A stretch of DNA of 64,000 bases from Branchiostoma floridae. Lineage: Eukaryota > Chordata > Leptocardii > Amphioxiformes > Branchiostomatidae. The translations under genes were made by a program, and so were the position numbers. How positions within the stretch are numbered: position 1 is the first letter of the stretch; each line of letters opens with the position of its first letter. The stretch is taken from NCBI RefSeq assembly GCF_000003815.2, contig NC_049987.1, forward strand, positions 4,759,341 through 4,823,340, given 5' to 3'. The notes below the pieces were generated by a model. The model had not been told where the DNA came from and made no database searches. It was given only the letters and a program-made list of their open reading frames with translations. Positions 26,473-38,700 of the stretch are shown piece after piece.

Positions 26473-26640
26473 AGTGATATAGAGTACGTAAATACGAGGA
26501 TTTTGTATTTAACAAGCGTAAGCGTGTTTAACAAGCGTAGGCGCTTTTGTTTACTCCGCTAAAAACAGTGTTTACGTTTCACGGAAACGTTTGTGACGTT
26601 CCAGAACTACTTTCAGATAGCGCGAGTTTCCCATGATGCA
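26473..26640 (-). promoter_or_regulatory. Proximal promoter candidate of OTU gene A
   Basis: Read on the minus strand, this segment matches 28970-29146 upstream of OTU gene B in order and orientation: a catgatgca/catcatggga piece, cgtttcc, cgtaaaca, the piece agcg(g/a)agtaaacaa, then acgcttgt-aaac. Conservation across the duplicated pair points to shared control sequence, but age alone could explain some of it. Confidence 0.4.
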
Positions 26641-27412
26641 TTGCGCATTCCACAAGCCATTTCTAACAAAGTTACAGTTACCTTACTCCGCTAGAACAAG
26701 ACTTGAAATCTAGGGACCGGATTTCCGTCAAATCAGTTAAGTTGGTGTCAATTCTTAATTTTTTATGAAGTGCAAACAAATAGATCATAACATACATAAT
26801 TAAACGTACAATAAGTCCTCGAAGTGTTAGCTGTCCACTTGTATTTTCAAGTTATACTCGAGCTGCTGAGTGTGGTAAAGTGAGTATGGTTGCCTGTGCA
26901 TTCCTATGTGTTGGTAGATGTGTATAAAACGGGTACATCGAATAAGGTGGTTGAGCTACGTGGTTTAACCGCACCGTTGGTGTTATACCGCCCCTTACGG
27001 GATGACATACCCTTCCTTTGTAGATTCTACCAGACTGACGACGCTGGCTATCATAGGGAGAGTAATTTTAATTTGCCAGGTGAGTTTTACTACCAGACGA
27101 GTTCGTCGGCCGCGCATGTTCTCTGGTCTCTGGCCAGTTCCTCGTGTGTTTTTTTGCCGAATTCATCCTCCTATGCACGGCCCCCAACGGCTAGCTAACT
27201 GCCTATTGGGACCACAAGGAGTTTTGACACGACTGTGGTCCTTCTGCGTAGGACTGGAGCATGGCCGAATTCTACGATTACTGGTTGAAACTACTTTCTT
27301 TGGCTGATACTCAACTGGACTTGGTATCCTTGGAAAGATCATTGGTACCTTTTGTAATCCGCAAACCGCATTAAAAGATTGTACTTTGTTGCCGAGATAT
27401 TCCCGGATAAAG

Positions 27413-27659
27413 GTTCCCCCTAGCTAACCGCGCTAATACCCCCTTCACATTAGGCGCGATTCGATCGGACGATGAGTCTGCGAGCTCTAAATTACGAGGA
27501 GGTATGGCCCTGACGGGAAGGGGGAACTCAGCCATTTCTTCGTCGGCAGCAGGGTCATGCCTCCTCGTAAATTAGAACTCGCAGACTCGTCGTCCGATCG
27601 AATCGCGCCTAATGTGAAGGGGGTATTAGCGCGCTTAGCTAGGGGGAACCTTTATCCGG
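27413..27659. repeat. Large near-perfect palindrome abutting the assembly gap
   Basis: The left arm (ccggataaaggttccccc, then ctaatacccccttcacatta and gcgattcgatcggacga) is repeated as reverse complement in the right arm, which stops at ccgg exactly where the N run begins. Arms are about 105 bp with a short spacer. Such hairpins commonly break assembly. Confidence 0.8.
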
Positions 27660-27759
27660 NNNNNNNNNNNNNNNNNNNNNNNNNNNNNNNNNNNNNNNNN
27701 NNNNNNNNNNNNNNNNNNNNNNNNNNNNNNNNNNNNNNNNNNNNNNNNNNNNNNNNNNN
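27660..27759. other. Assembly gap, 100 N
   Basis: Exactly 100 undefined bases, the usual arbitrary gap size. Sequence resumes with tgaagggggta, which resembles the right end of another palindrome arm, so the missing part may hold a second foldback copy. Confidence 0.98.
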
Positions 27760-27989
27760 TGAAGGGGGTATAACGTACCCTTACGCGCGTACGTACGCCG
27801 GAGTTTTCGCAAACTAAAACGGTCTTCCGGCGGGTTGGACTTGGTATCCTTGGAAAGGTCCCTTGGTACCTTATAAAGTTATTGTAATCCACAAACCGCA
27901 AAAAAAGATTGTGCTTTGTTGGATGTTGCCGAGATATTCTCGGATGTATGTTCATCCTAGAACACCACTAACTGCGGTACTACGGTGTC

Positions 27990-28790
27990 CGAGGACACGT
28001 CCTTGTCTGGATACAGAATTTCCTGTTGGGTCGGTCCCAAACGGTTGTGCTTGATGGAGAGTGTTCGGACCCTATGCCAGTGAACTCGGGCGTTCCCCAG
28101 GTTAAAGTGATGGGGCCCATCCTCTTCCTAGCATTAACGACCTCCCAAAACACGCTGCAAATGCGAAGGTGAGGCGTTTCGCCCATAATTGCATCCTGCA
28201 GATGCGTATCCATGATAGCTCCGATTGTGATAAGCTACAAGAAGACATAGACACCATCTGTCTCTGGGAACAAAGGTGGCTAATCCATCTAAGTGTAAGG
28301 CAATACCATAACATCGTCCAAAACACCAATCACTCACATATACAGCCTTCACAGCCATCTACTAAACAAGGTACGTACCACCAAATACCTTGGGGTCACC
28401 ATCTCCTCCAACCTTACATGGGGCAGCCACGTCGACGCCATAACATCGAAGGCCAACAAAACGCTGGGCATGTGTGCTCAGACGCTGCCTGTGGGTTCGC
28501 CAGCACTGCGGCAAAAGAGAGGGCCTACAAGGCCCTGGTAAGACCCCACCTGGAGTTTGCCTGCAGTGTATACAAAATCATCAACAACAACATTTCTGTC
28601 CCACATGCATCCAATCAAACTGGTCCTGGCGACCCGATGCTCCCGCCGCACCAACCACGCTTTCAAGCTGCAGACCATCGTGAGGAAATCCGACTTCTAC
28701 CGGCTCTCGTTGTGGCGGAGGCGGGGTCTCTCTCCCAGTTCAAAACCGGACCGGACTCAGTCAAAGAAAGACGCTCTCAAGTCTGTTTCG
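27990..28790 (+). pseudogene. Degenerate LINE reverse transcriptase fragment
   Basis: Shifting plus-strand frames give pieces of a non-LTR retrotransposon RT: VNSGVPQ near 28080, GPILFLAL near 28110, a decayed catalytic box FAHNCILQM near 28170 (expected FADD), TTKYLGVTISSNLTWGSHVD near 28375, and a tail ending in TQSKKDALKS. Frameshifts and stops make it non-functional. Confidence 0.7.
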
Positions 28791-28792
28791 AG

Positions 28793-28887
28793 TAGCCTAG
28801 AGTCCAGTCTTGTGCTTTTAGTCGCTCCCCGAAGGTACCCTTCCTTTGGTGGCGACTAAAATCACAACAAGGCTGGATTCCAGGCTA
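28793..28887. mobile_element. Foldback element, tagcctag / caggcta ends
   Basis: tagcctagagtccagtcttg pairs with caaggctggattccaggcta, and tagtcgct with ggcgacta inside. Same family as 12048-12160 and 59912-60049. Confidence 0.6.
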
Positions 28888-28969
28888 GTTTTGAACCGGA
28901 GCTCGACCAAAGTAACGGTAAGTTGTTTTAGAAATTACTTCTGGCGTACGCAAAGCATCATGGGAGCTT

Positions 28970-29146
28970 CGCGCTATTTGAAGGAAGTTCTGGAACGTCA
29001 CAAACGTTTCCTTGGACGTAAACACGGCTTTTAGCGAAGTAAACAAGCCACTAGCGACTCATACAGAGCGCGCACGCTTGTAAACGCTTACGAGAAATTC
29101 TCGATTTACTTACTCTAACGTTATATCATAGAGATCGACAATCATA
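28970..29146 (+). promoter_or_regulatory. Proximal promoter candidate of OTU gene B
   Basis: Mirrors the region upstream of OTU gene A (26473-26640) on the opposite strand. Shared pieces include ttctggaacgtcacaaacgt, cgtaaacac, agcgaagtaaacaa and acgcttgtaaac directly before the start codon at 29147. Confidence 0.4.
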
Positions 29147-31375
29147 ATGGGGTGTACGAACACCAAAGTTCAACCGGTGGATTTTGATCCGGTGCCTCAT
29201 GTCAAGGAATCCTGGTAAGTAAATCCGTGGTGAAACATGACTATAAAGTTTTCCAAAGCGCTAGGCATACACTCGAGCTCCCTCAACATTAACATACTTT
29301 GAGTTTCCCGTAAATTTGTGTTGTGAAATGTAGGAAGACGAAAGGTACAACCTCTTCATATATTCACGGTATATAAAACTCATAATGATGCATGGATAGT
29401 AGGATTGTTTTTCGTAGGCAAACCGAAGGTACACATGCCAACGTTTTGTCGGTTCTCCTACTGATAGCGGGACGTAGTACCAGTCAAGGGTTGCAGAATA
29501 ATAATGATAATAATTATACAGAACCGTTGAGAGCTATGTTAATTTGGATGTGTAAAAAAGCTAAGAATTCTGATATCTGGTATAATGTTATAACCTGATC
29601 AAACCATTTATGGTCGTGCTGATACATTTAACTTTATATGGAAGCAAACAGTATACACGTTAGAAAACGTTCAGAAGCCCAATTTTAAGTGGGGGTCGTG
29701 TGGACGAAGTTTGACTACAAACTATCTGACGAAAATTCCTGTCCGTACCATTTATTTCCTACGTTTATTGATTATACGGGACTTCTGCAGATTTTATTAC
29801 CTACGCCGAAAAGGTTATATTTTGGGTAGCGTTTGTATGTATATGTATCTATGTTTGTTTCTGTGATTTGAGGATTTGTACGTACATTTTCTATGCTTGT
29901 TGTTCGACGTAACAAGGACCGATTCATTACATCCGTTGCCTGCTTAGATGCTTGGCGTCTCTGTTTTAGGAGTTGTGATAAGTTACGAAGGTATAACAGT
30001 TGTTGCTTTTCGATATCATTATTGATAAATGTATTGCTATATATATGTAACGTTACATGTAGGTAATGTGATGTGTGATGTGTCTAATATTTCGACTAGT
30101 CTCTTCTTTTATACTGGTCTGTTGTAGGGTTCACTTTTCTGCGTTTCTGTTTTCGTCTCTTGTGCTTCCTTTTCTTGTCCTTTGATCCGTGGGGTATGTA
30201 TCCTATATCTGTTTTTAAGAACATGGTACTAGTATTAACGGGTATGACGAACGGTGGTTTTAAACTGGAATGTCTTCAAAATATTGTAGCTTGAAAGCAC
30301 CGTTCTTTGATGATATCTCTAAGTATATTTACTCAATTTGTGAGATTAGCGGGTACAGGGTACGGATAAGGGTGAGTTAACAAGCGTTGACACGACTATT
30401 CAATGCAGGTACGAGAGGAAGGTCAAAGGACCTGCAAGGAAAGCAAAGGAAAGCATAGTTAAGTGCTTCAAGCGGGACTTGAATTCGGAGGCCAGGAAGG
30501 TTGCGTGGCCTGAGCAACCCAGCAGTGTGAAGACCGTGACACAAAGCAACGAGGACGCACTCTCGGTGAAGACCACACAAAGCTACGAGGACGCACTCTC
30601 AGTTCAGAGCGTTTCAGACGCCACGTCTATGTCTACATCTACATTGACAACAGAGTCTGACACTGAGAGCAGCTCGTCATCCGACACTGAGAGCAGCTCG
30701 TCATCCGGATCCTTCGAATTGACAACAGAGTCCGACACTCAGGAGAGCAGCTCGTCCGGATCCTTCGAATTGACAACAGAGTCTGACACTGAGAGCAGCT
30801 CGTCATCCGACACTGAGGGCAGCTCGTCATCCGGATCTTTCAAATCAGCCATCGACCTCCCCGATTTCCCGCCCAAACCATCACGCGGGCAGACGACACC
30901 CGTCCCGAAGACACGCCGAGAAGAAATCCTCCTCAAGAACATCGCAAGAGCAGGCTTCCAGATCGACCCAGTGGCTCGGGATGGGGATTGTTTCTTCCAT
31001 GCGGCCGCCAGACAACTCCGTAGAGGAAACCCCAGCGTTGACACCACCGCTCAACAGCTAAGACAAGATCTAGTCCATCATATCAGGGCGCACTCGGAAA
31101 AGTTCTGCGTCACAGTACCGGGCGGTTTCTGGCCGTTCCAACAGGAGCTGGACAAGCTGGCACGGCGGGGCCACTGGTGCTCGGATCTAGCTGACGTCCT
31201 TCCGGTCGCTTTGGCGGACTTCACCGCAAGAGAGGTCAATTTGATCACCAGCACCGAGATGGAGATCATGACCCTGCCGCCAGAGGGCGAGGAGTCAGGC
31301 ACACCACTGGTGTTGTCGTACCTGGCTACCCCGGGCGGAGAGCATTACGATGCCGTCAAGTTCGTGGGAGGCTGA
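29147..31375 (+). CDS. OTU-domain cysteine protease, paralogue B, with Ser/Asp/Glu repeats
   Basis: Two exons, 29147-29214 and 30409-31375 (344 residues), are spliced inside the same Trp codon as paralogue A. It starts MGCTNTK, a myristoylation-type N-terminus. The OTU core is RDGDCFFHAAARQL (candidate nucleophile Cys217) through GGEHYDAV (candidate His335). Between them, PGGFWPF, GHWCSDLADVLPVALADFTA and LPPEGEESGTPL align with paralogue A. The linker (about residues 100-170) is longer than in A. It contains repeated LTTESDTESSSSSDTE-type units and SGSFE, ideal acidic-directed casein kinase 2 sites. Most of the length difference is this tandem expansion. Family assignment is firm; substrate is unknown. 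Confidence 0.82.
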
Positions 31376-32789
31376 GAGACTGGATCGGCCTCGGGGTGGG
31401 GGAGCAGGGGTACTGGTCGGGCCGGAGTAACGAGGAGGTTCTGTGACTAGGATCGTTTATCCGGAATGAGAAGGACCGGCCGGATTCCGATTGCGGAGGA
31501 ACCGGAGTAAAGATTCCTGAACCGGAGGGAAATTTGAGTACTGCCCCGGAGTGTGTTAAGCCGAGGTGAGTATGAAATTCGCATTAAGTACAACTAAGGA
31601 GTTACGGCCATAGTATTTTTTCAACATCAACATCATCATCATCATCATTGTATTCTGCATTTGCCGTGAGTCTTTGAAGAGTCGTGAGGCTGCAATGATT
31701 CAATGTACAATTTCCACATGTTCTCATTGATTATGCAAATGTGGCCTTATTTGCATAATTGGTATCTATCGACATTCCTTTCTTTCTCAGTTACAGGCCA
31801 TGTTGATTTGATTATATGGATGACATCCGCACGCGCATCAATTTTCGGTCTCTTCCGGAGAAAAAAAAGTTTGCACCATACAGTGAGTACTGTAAATGCA
31901 GAAATGTTCGCGGTGGATTAATGTTCGCGGTTTTCGCGGTGACCACTTTACCGCGAAATTAAATCCATATGTTTCTATTATGATATTAGACTGCAGTCTA
32001 TGGTGTTACCGCGAAATTAAATCCACCGCGAAAAGTCCTTTTTCCCGCTACCGCGAAATTGAATCCCCGCGAACTTTAATGCATTTACAGTATATCATAC
32101 AAGCACTCGGCTGCAAAAGGAGCAAATATCGCGGTGCCGCGGTAGATTGCATATAGATATCGGAAAAGTAAACTAATATCTTAAAATGCCAATGTCAATT
32201 CCGGTCCTAGATCAAGGAATAAGATGTGAAAGCACTTTTACGAAGAATCTATGACATCTATTGTTTGGTATACTATATTCCTTGCATCATCAGTGATCTG
32301 TTCAACCTTCCTGACCACTGAGTCAGATTTAATGGTAAAGGCAACTCTTTATATTTCTAGCCAAACTTTTTTTTTATTTGCAGGCTCGCATCAGTTTTGG
32401 AGTTCAAAGAGGATGCCATCCATATAATCAAATCAACGTGATCTTACACATGTGACTCTTTTTAGCTCACACAATAACTGTGTATAAACGATATGGTTTG
32501 CGCACATGACATATTGTGTATATAGTCTGTATGGGCCACCGTAACTTAAGCCCACAGTGTTGCAGCGCAATATTCGTCTTGCGTGATTCAGTTGGTGTTG
32601 TCTTTCCTAAAACTGTTCTTTACTATCAGAACTGAGCTCAAAAGTGGAACAGATAAATCATCTAATCCTTACCACATTTTAACAAACAATTTTACACAAG
32701 CCTTTCCAAATGTATATATCCGTTTCTTTGCGATTTTTATAGCATTCACCCCCAGGATGGTAATAGAATGATCCGGTTTTTCAGGCATC
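31376..32789. other. OTU gene B 3' flank and region upstream of EIF2B5
   Basis: The first ~200 bases match the OTU gene A 3' flank in reverse, including gtgagtatgaaattcg (31565-31580), a donor-like site kept in both copies that could mark a 3' UTR intron. Octamer motifs follow at 31733-31756, then a foldback at 31888-32092. EIF2B5 begins at 32790. No other exon recognised. Confidence 0.5.
31888..32092. mobile_element. Foldback element with tactgtaaatgca / tgcatttacagta ends
   Basis: Exact 13-bp terminal inverted repeats. The interior contains repeated taccgcgaaatt and gcggtggatt blocks. It is the best preserved member of the family seen at 8187-8390, 33258-33350 (left end only) and 44480-44560. 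Confidence 0.75.
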
Positions 32790-35700
32790 ATGGCGGGTCG
32801 CGGTAGAAAAAAAGTGGATGTCGTCCAGCAAGAAGATGTGCTACAAGCTGTCATCATTGCTGACAGTTTTGATGTCAGATTCGCACCCATAACCAAGGAT
32901 ATACCACGGGTAGGAGTCTGCAGTTTTAGAAATGTTTGAAATCCCTTTGTCTCCTTTTGAAACATATGGGGAAGCGAGTGGGGAGGGGGGCACTCTCCAA
33001 GCAGATGTTGGTGGGTAGATTTGTGACTTGTCCAATATTCTAACTGCCAGCCCATCCAACGGTCACAAATGTGAAGAAGGTTACAAATTTTACTCTCCAA
33101 CATCTGCTTGAGAAAACGATTTGGCAAGGAATTCGCTTTATAATCCACCATAGATCATCTTATTTACCTTCATTAAAGGGGAAACATATTGTTCTTGTTC
33201 ATGCAGATTATTCTTCATCCTCCTCTCAAAAAGAGTGTCAAATGACCCAGACCATGGTACTACAAATGCAGAAATATTTGCGGTGGTTTAATGTTCACAG
33301 TTTTTGCAGTGGCTGCTTGCAACTGTGAACTCAAAATCACCGCAAACATTTTCTGTCTTCTGCTCAACACACCGCCTACAATATCTCCTTGTCTCTACAT
33401 GTGCGTACTGCACATTGTCACAGTATCAATGATAACGATGTTACGTGAGGCTCGAATTATCGTAATGATAGAAGGGTATACTAGTCGTTTTCGCTTCACC
33501 TAAGTTTTACTTACCATGACTCCTTGTATTGAGGCACCACATCAAAGTTTACTGGGTGAACCTGATTTATAGTGTTCGTACATCCCATAATGTGTGTCTT
33601 AGACTCTTAGTCAATCAATATAATAAATGTATATAATATAATAATAATGAGGTACTTGCTATGGTGAATACTTACAAGACGCAATTTCTTTGAGTTTGCA
33701 TTCATGCATTAATTTCTCCATACAACCTACTGTTAAACACCAATGGTTACACTATCATGGTAGAAAAGTCTATTGTACTGCATATTCCAAGGGTATACAG
33801 TTAGATCAGTGACAGTTGATCATGGGGATGACTAACATGTTATTTGTGATTCTGTACAGGCCCTGATGCCCATTGCCAACAGGCCCCTGCTGGAATACAC
33901 ACTGCATTTCCTGGTGGCTGCAGGGATTCAGGAGATCTTTGTTTTCTGCTGTGCACATGCAAACAAGATCCTCAAATATCTAAGGTAACACACTGCATGT
34001 TACATTTAAGCTATTAATAAGCCCTTTTTCAGAGATCAGAACGCATGTACGGCAACAGGAATTCTAGGTTGATACTAAGAGTACATGTATGCAAAGGTAA
34101 AGGCCGAAAAAGAAGACAGTCCTTCTCTCGACCATTGTTTTGATTTGCATAACAACATCTAGACAGGTTTTGTTTTCTTTGTGTGGGCCTTTACCCTTGA
34201 CAAACAAAAATATTACCCAGACTTCCTGTCCCCGCACGTGCATTCTGATCTCTGTGAAAGAGCTTGTAACTCTCCTAGGATGATGGAAGGTCATATATGA
34301 TTTTGTCCTACAATGCAACGTGTATGCTACATCTGTACTACTGTACATGTGTATGATATTTGGCTATAGTGTATGACATGTGTACTACCTACATACAATT
34401 TGTGTGTACTACATAATTGTATGACGCGTGAACATGTGTGTACTACATGTGTGCAACATATGTATGAGATGTGTGCTACATGTGTGTTACATCTGCACCA
34501 CACATACTACATGCATTTGTGTGCTACATTACATACATGTGTACTAGTCTACATATGTAATGCATGTAGGGTTAGGGTTAGCTTTTGTAACTAAGGATGT
34601 TGGTAATGAATGTAAAATTTCAAGTTTAAGTCCACGAAGGAGATTTTGTATTAGAGATTTGTGTACTGTCAAGTTAAATGATGAACCTTATCTATTTTTG
34701 CCAGTGACACAGGTTGGACCAGTGATAAAGCACCTTGCCAGGTGATAACACAGGTGTCCGAAGACAGCCTCTCACCTGGGGATGCTCTCAGGTTGATCTA
34801 TGACCGCTCCCTAATCAGGTACTCTTCAAATGTGCTTGTTGTTGTTGTTTTAGATGTTTACCTTCATGAAAAGGAAACATTGTTTTCTTCTTTCTCTTTG
34901 TCCCTCCCTAAGTGGTCAATGACCTGGAGCAGATGGCATTCACCTATCTGATTAGGTAGCAGACACCCTGTGGTGTTCAATTTTGTAATGTAGGAAGTGG
35001 CAGGACAGAGCTGGAGGGGCTGGTCACTACATTTGAGAATAAAAATGGCATTAGCAGTAGTTTGTTAGGTTAGACTGTGGGAAGGTTTAATGCTTCATTT
35101 TTAGTTAATGATAGAAGACATTTTCCTTATCATACATACCCCCGGTATAGGAAAATATATTCCTGTAACCTAAATAACTGGCAACAATTACATGTACAGT
35201 ACGTACTTCTACTAGTACTAGAAATAAGCAGTTTCACTTCTTGCATGTATACCATAGAGAGAAGACAAAGAGAATCACAAAATACTAGTTGTTTTTTTCA
35301 TTCATTCCATTTCATTTGTTTGGTTACATTTATTCTTCTAAGGCAATTTCAGTCAAAAATATTCAAAGTTGCAAAATTGGGTCTTTTGATTTTATCGGAT
35401 GATGTTGTAAGCATTAAGATTATGTTCATTGTGTATTTTGACCCTTGCAGGACGGACTTTGTGTTGGTAATGGGAGACTTGGTATCCACCATCAACTTAC
35501 AGCCAATCATACAGCAGCACAAGTATGTCTATCTATCTCAGTCACATTTATATCATACCTAAAAATGTAGGCCGTGATAAATATAGAATACAACACCTTG
35601 TATTCCTTATCACCCGAGGTACAAGCCCAATCGCGGGTCGGATCGCCCAATGTCATGCTCACCTGAGAAAACACATGTATTGATATGAAATGCACCAGAA

Positions 35701-38700
35701 GTTGAGAAAATGTTGTGTCCTCGAACAAAAGATTGTAACAACAGCAATTCTAAGTTATCTAACGTCCAAATCTGGAATTCAGATTTTCAACTGTGCCACT
35801 CGGGCTCGGCTGCTCGAAATAGTTGGATTTACTCGAAGGAAGCCTGTGTGATACAACTTCGAAACCTGTGTGATTCGGAAAGTTATCACACAGTCCAAAA
35901 CACCTGTATCGAGCGTTTTTGCGGCCCACGTATGACATAATGTTTGATAATGGTTATTTGGGGCCATATTTTACAATTAATTACTTCCATAGAATAATTA
36001 GAAAGCACTATGAGTGTGCTGTGTTCGCCACTGTCCAAGATTCGGATGTTGGAATTGTGATGTTCTTACATTTTTTTTGTTTGAGAGCACCAAATTTCCT
36101 AACTTCTGGCACGTTTTGTAGTGAAATATGTGTTTTTCTTGGGCTGGGTATGAAATAAAATACTGCATGACATTATAGTGTATTCCGTGTCACCCTCAGT
36201 CGGGCTGGTATCTCAGCTGGGGTAATATGGAATACACTTTTTGTTGTACGTTGTGTATCTTCTACGCGTATATTACTCTCGTAAACAGAACTAGACATTT
36301 TTACCTTTGCCAAGGTTATATTTTTGGTTCTGTTTGTATGTGTGTGTGTAGACGACCGGCATACATGTAACTTGAGAATGCTTACGAATGGATTGTATTG
36401 ATATTTGGTATGTGGGTAGGTCTTGATGAGACCTGGAAACAATTAGATTTTGGGCCCCCTTGCAACACTCACTAGCATTTCGTTATGGTACTGCAGTGGA
36501 ACTTCCTGTTTTGATATCTTGAGTTCTGGCCATGGTCACAGCCCTTGGCATGTTTACAATGCAACATCATATTTACACAATAGCATTCAGAAACATTATA
36601 TTAAGAACATTCATGAAATTATAAACACGAGAAAAAACATCAACAAACAGGCACAAAAATATTTACAAATGCACAAACATCCAAGAGCTTTTAATACAAG
36701 TAAGTATCACACCACTATTACACTAACAAAACATTCTTAGATAAACGAGCATCCGATTACTAAATCAAAACTTCAAACATCGAAGGGATTTCAAATGCTT
36801 CATCAGTTGAACAATTAGGAAGAAACAATGTGAACAATGTGAAAATACTCTTTACAATATATCCAATCTCAGATAGTTTTTTTTATACTTTTTTTTTATA
36901 GTTGTGGATTTTAAGCCATCTGTATCAATGTTTGTATCTTGTAAAGCACCTAACTCACTTTCATGTCCAGTCCTTCAATGAGAGACACCTGTATGCAAAT
37001 CAAACCATTAATTTCCCATGTTTTAGAGTGACTTATTATCATCAGAAGTTCCACCAAAATTTTTTCTTTCTCCTTCTCCTGCTCCTTTCCTCTTGTATCA
37101 TCTGCGCTTGTCTCTCAGCTTCTACTGCCAGCCTTCTTCTCTGTCTCTCTGCTTCCAGCCTCATAGCTTCCTCTCTTGCCTTCATGGCCTCAAAGTGTCT
37201 CTCTGCTTCAGCCTCAGCTTCTGCTGCCTGTCTTTTTGCTGCTTCTGTAGAGCTCTTTCCTTCTGCTGCCTGCCTCATAGCTTCCTCTTTCACCTTCTCT
37301 GCCTCTATACGTCTCTGCAGCCACTCAGTCGTAGCTGTCCCTTCTGATGCTGCCCTAGCCTCTTTGTTCTGTAGATGAATAATCCAGAGAAGTCTTAGGT
37401 TTTTCGTCTAAGTTTAGCTAACACAGACACAAGCACATACACAAACATATGTAAATACAAAACACAGAAAAGAAACACACACACGCACAAATACTCGCAC
37501 GCACACACACACACAGACACATGCATAGTATAAATATGTACACACACAGAGACACAAGCACACACCTTACCTTAGACCTTACGTCCTCCCGTGCACACAC
37601 ACGCACACATTTAAACAATCCATGTATAGGTACAACTGCTTTGTAAAATTCCTATTTCTTCACCAGGATCAAGGAACATTACGGTATTCTTTCCATTGGT
37701 TATTTATTTATCAAAAACGTGTTTTGAATGATTTGCTCCTTACCTTCACAGTAATTTGATCTATGCTTTATATCTATTAGTATTCCTTCCAATGCGTGTC
37801 ATTCCCGGAATCATAAATTAGCCATATCAATCTTCGCACTGTCTCCATTTTGGTAACGTTATATGCTCAAAACAGTTTTTAAGGAATTTTATTAAAGTTA
37901 CTCATTTACTTATGTTGACGTTGGCCATTACCTCTCTCTCCTCTTTCCATTTGCCCTCCACCTCTATCGGCTTTTGGTGTGTATCTTTCTGTAGGATTCT
38001 TCCTCTTGCCTCTATATTGTGGGGCGTCTCCTGCTCTGTATCAACTGATGGAACCTTGCCAGTAGCTGATTTGGAAAACAAAAGTATTTAATTTAGAAAA
38101 TAAGTGGGCAAACAGCCGTTTCAATTCATGTAACCAAACATAGAATAGTATAGTCAATTAAATTATGCATGCTAAATCAGTGTTATTTTACTAAATCAGT
38201 GTTTCTTGAAATTAAACCAATAACTATTACCTTCATCTGATGTGATCTTATCTTCCTCTTCCCCGTCCAGAAGACTGACATGTACCCACAGATCCTCCCC
38301 TTCCTCTGCCCTCATGTCACCTGTGATTAGTTCCTGTGTCAGGGTTTCGGACAGGCTTCCATCTCTGTAAGCTTGCATGAATGACTTAAAGCAAGAATCG
38401 TCCACAAAATCAAGTTCACACAGTACACAGCCCCGCGTAGCTCTCTTCAGTATAGCACTGAAACGCTTGAAACAATGCACGAGGAGATTGTACTTCGATA
38501 GATCACTAAGGATCTGATCTGTGAAAAGCTTGTCATCGACCCGTATTGTCTCGGTCTTAACCTTCCGTTTGACTGTCAGCTTTGCCTTTCTGGAAATCAT
38601 CTGGATGTCGGAATCGTCTGTGTCCGATTCAATTATTCCAAATACAGTGTCGGCATGTTGTTTAAATGTTTCTACAGCCAGTGAAAATTTATCTGGATCT

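Larger units (their letters stand above)
27313..27960. repeat. Direct repeat pair (27313-27425 and 27838-27960) around palindrome and gap
   Basis: Both copies run ggacttggtatccttggaaa, ttggtacctt, aaaccgca, ttgccgagatattc. The left copy leads straight into the palindrome, and the right copy starts after the N run. Confidence 0.7.
26480..29146. other. Centre of the OTU inverted duplication
   Basis: Between the two head-to-head genes lie ordinary AT-rich sequence (26700-27310), a direct repeat pair flanking a palindrome and an assembly gap (27313-27960), and a dead LINE piece with a foldback (27990-28887). No intact gene seen. Confidence 0.6.

Noticed and set aside
23340-31770. OTU pair as a haplotype or assembly duplication
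   Set aside because: Coding and intron sequences differ throughout and the linker lengths differ, so the duplication is real and not recent, although the gap at its centre leaves the exact spacing open.
34566-34580. TTAGGG-like telomeric repeat (gggttagggttag)
   Set aside because: Only about two units inside an EIF2B5 intron; too short to mean more than chance or a tiny interstitial repeat.
36902-37378. 158-codon plus-strand frame rich in Ser/Leu/Cys
   Set aside because: It is antisense to the Ala/Glu-rich last exon of the DED gene.
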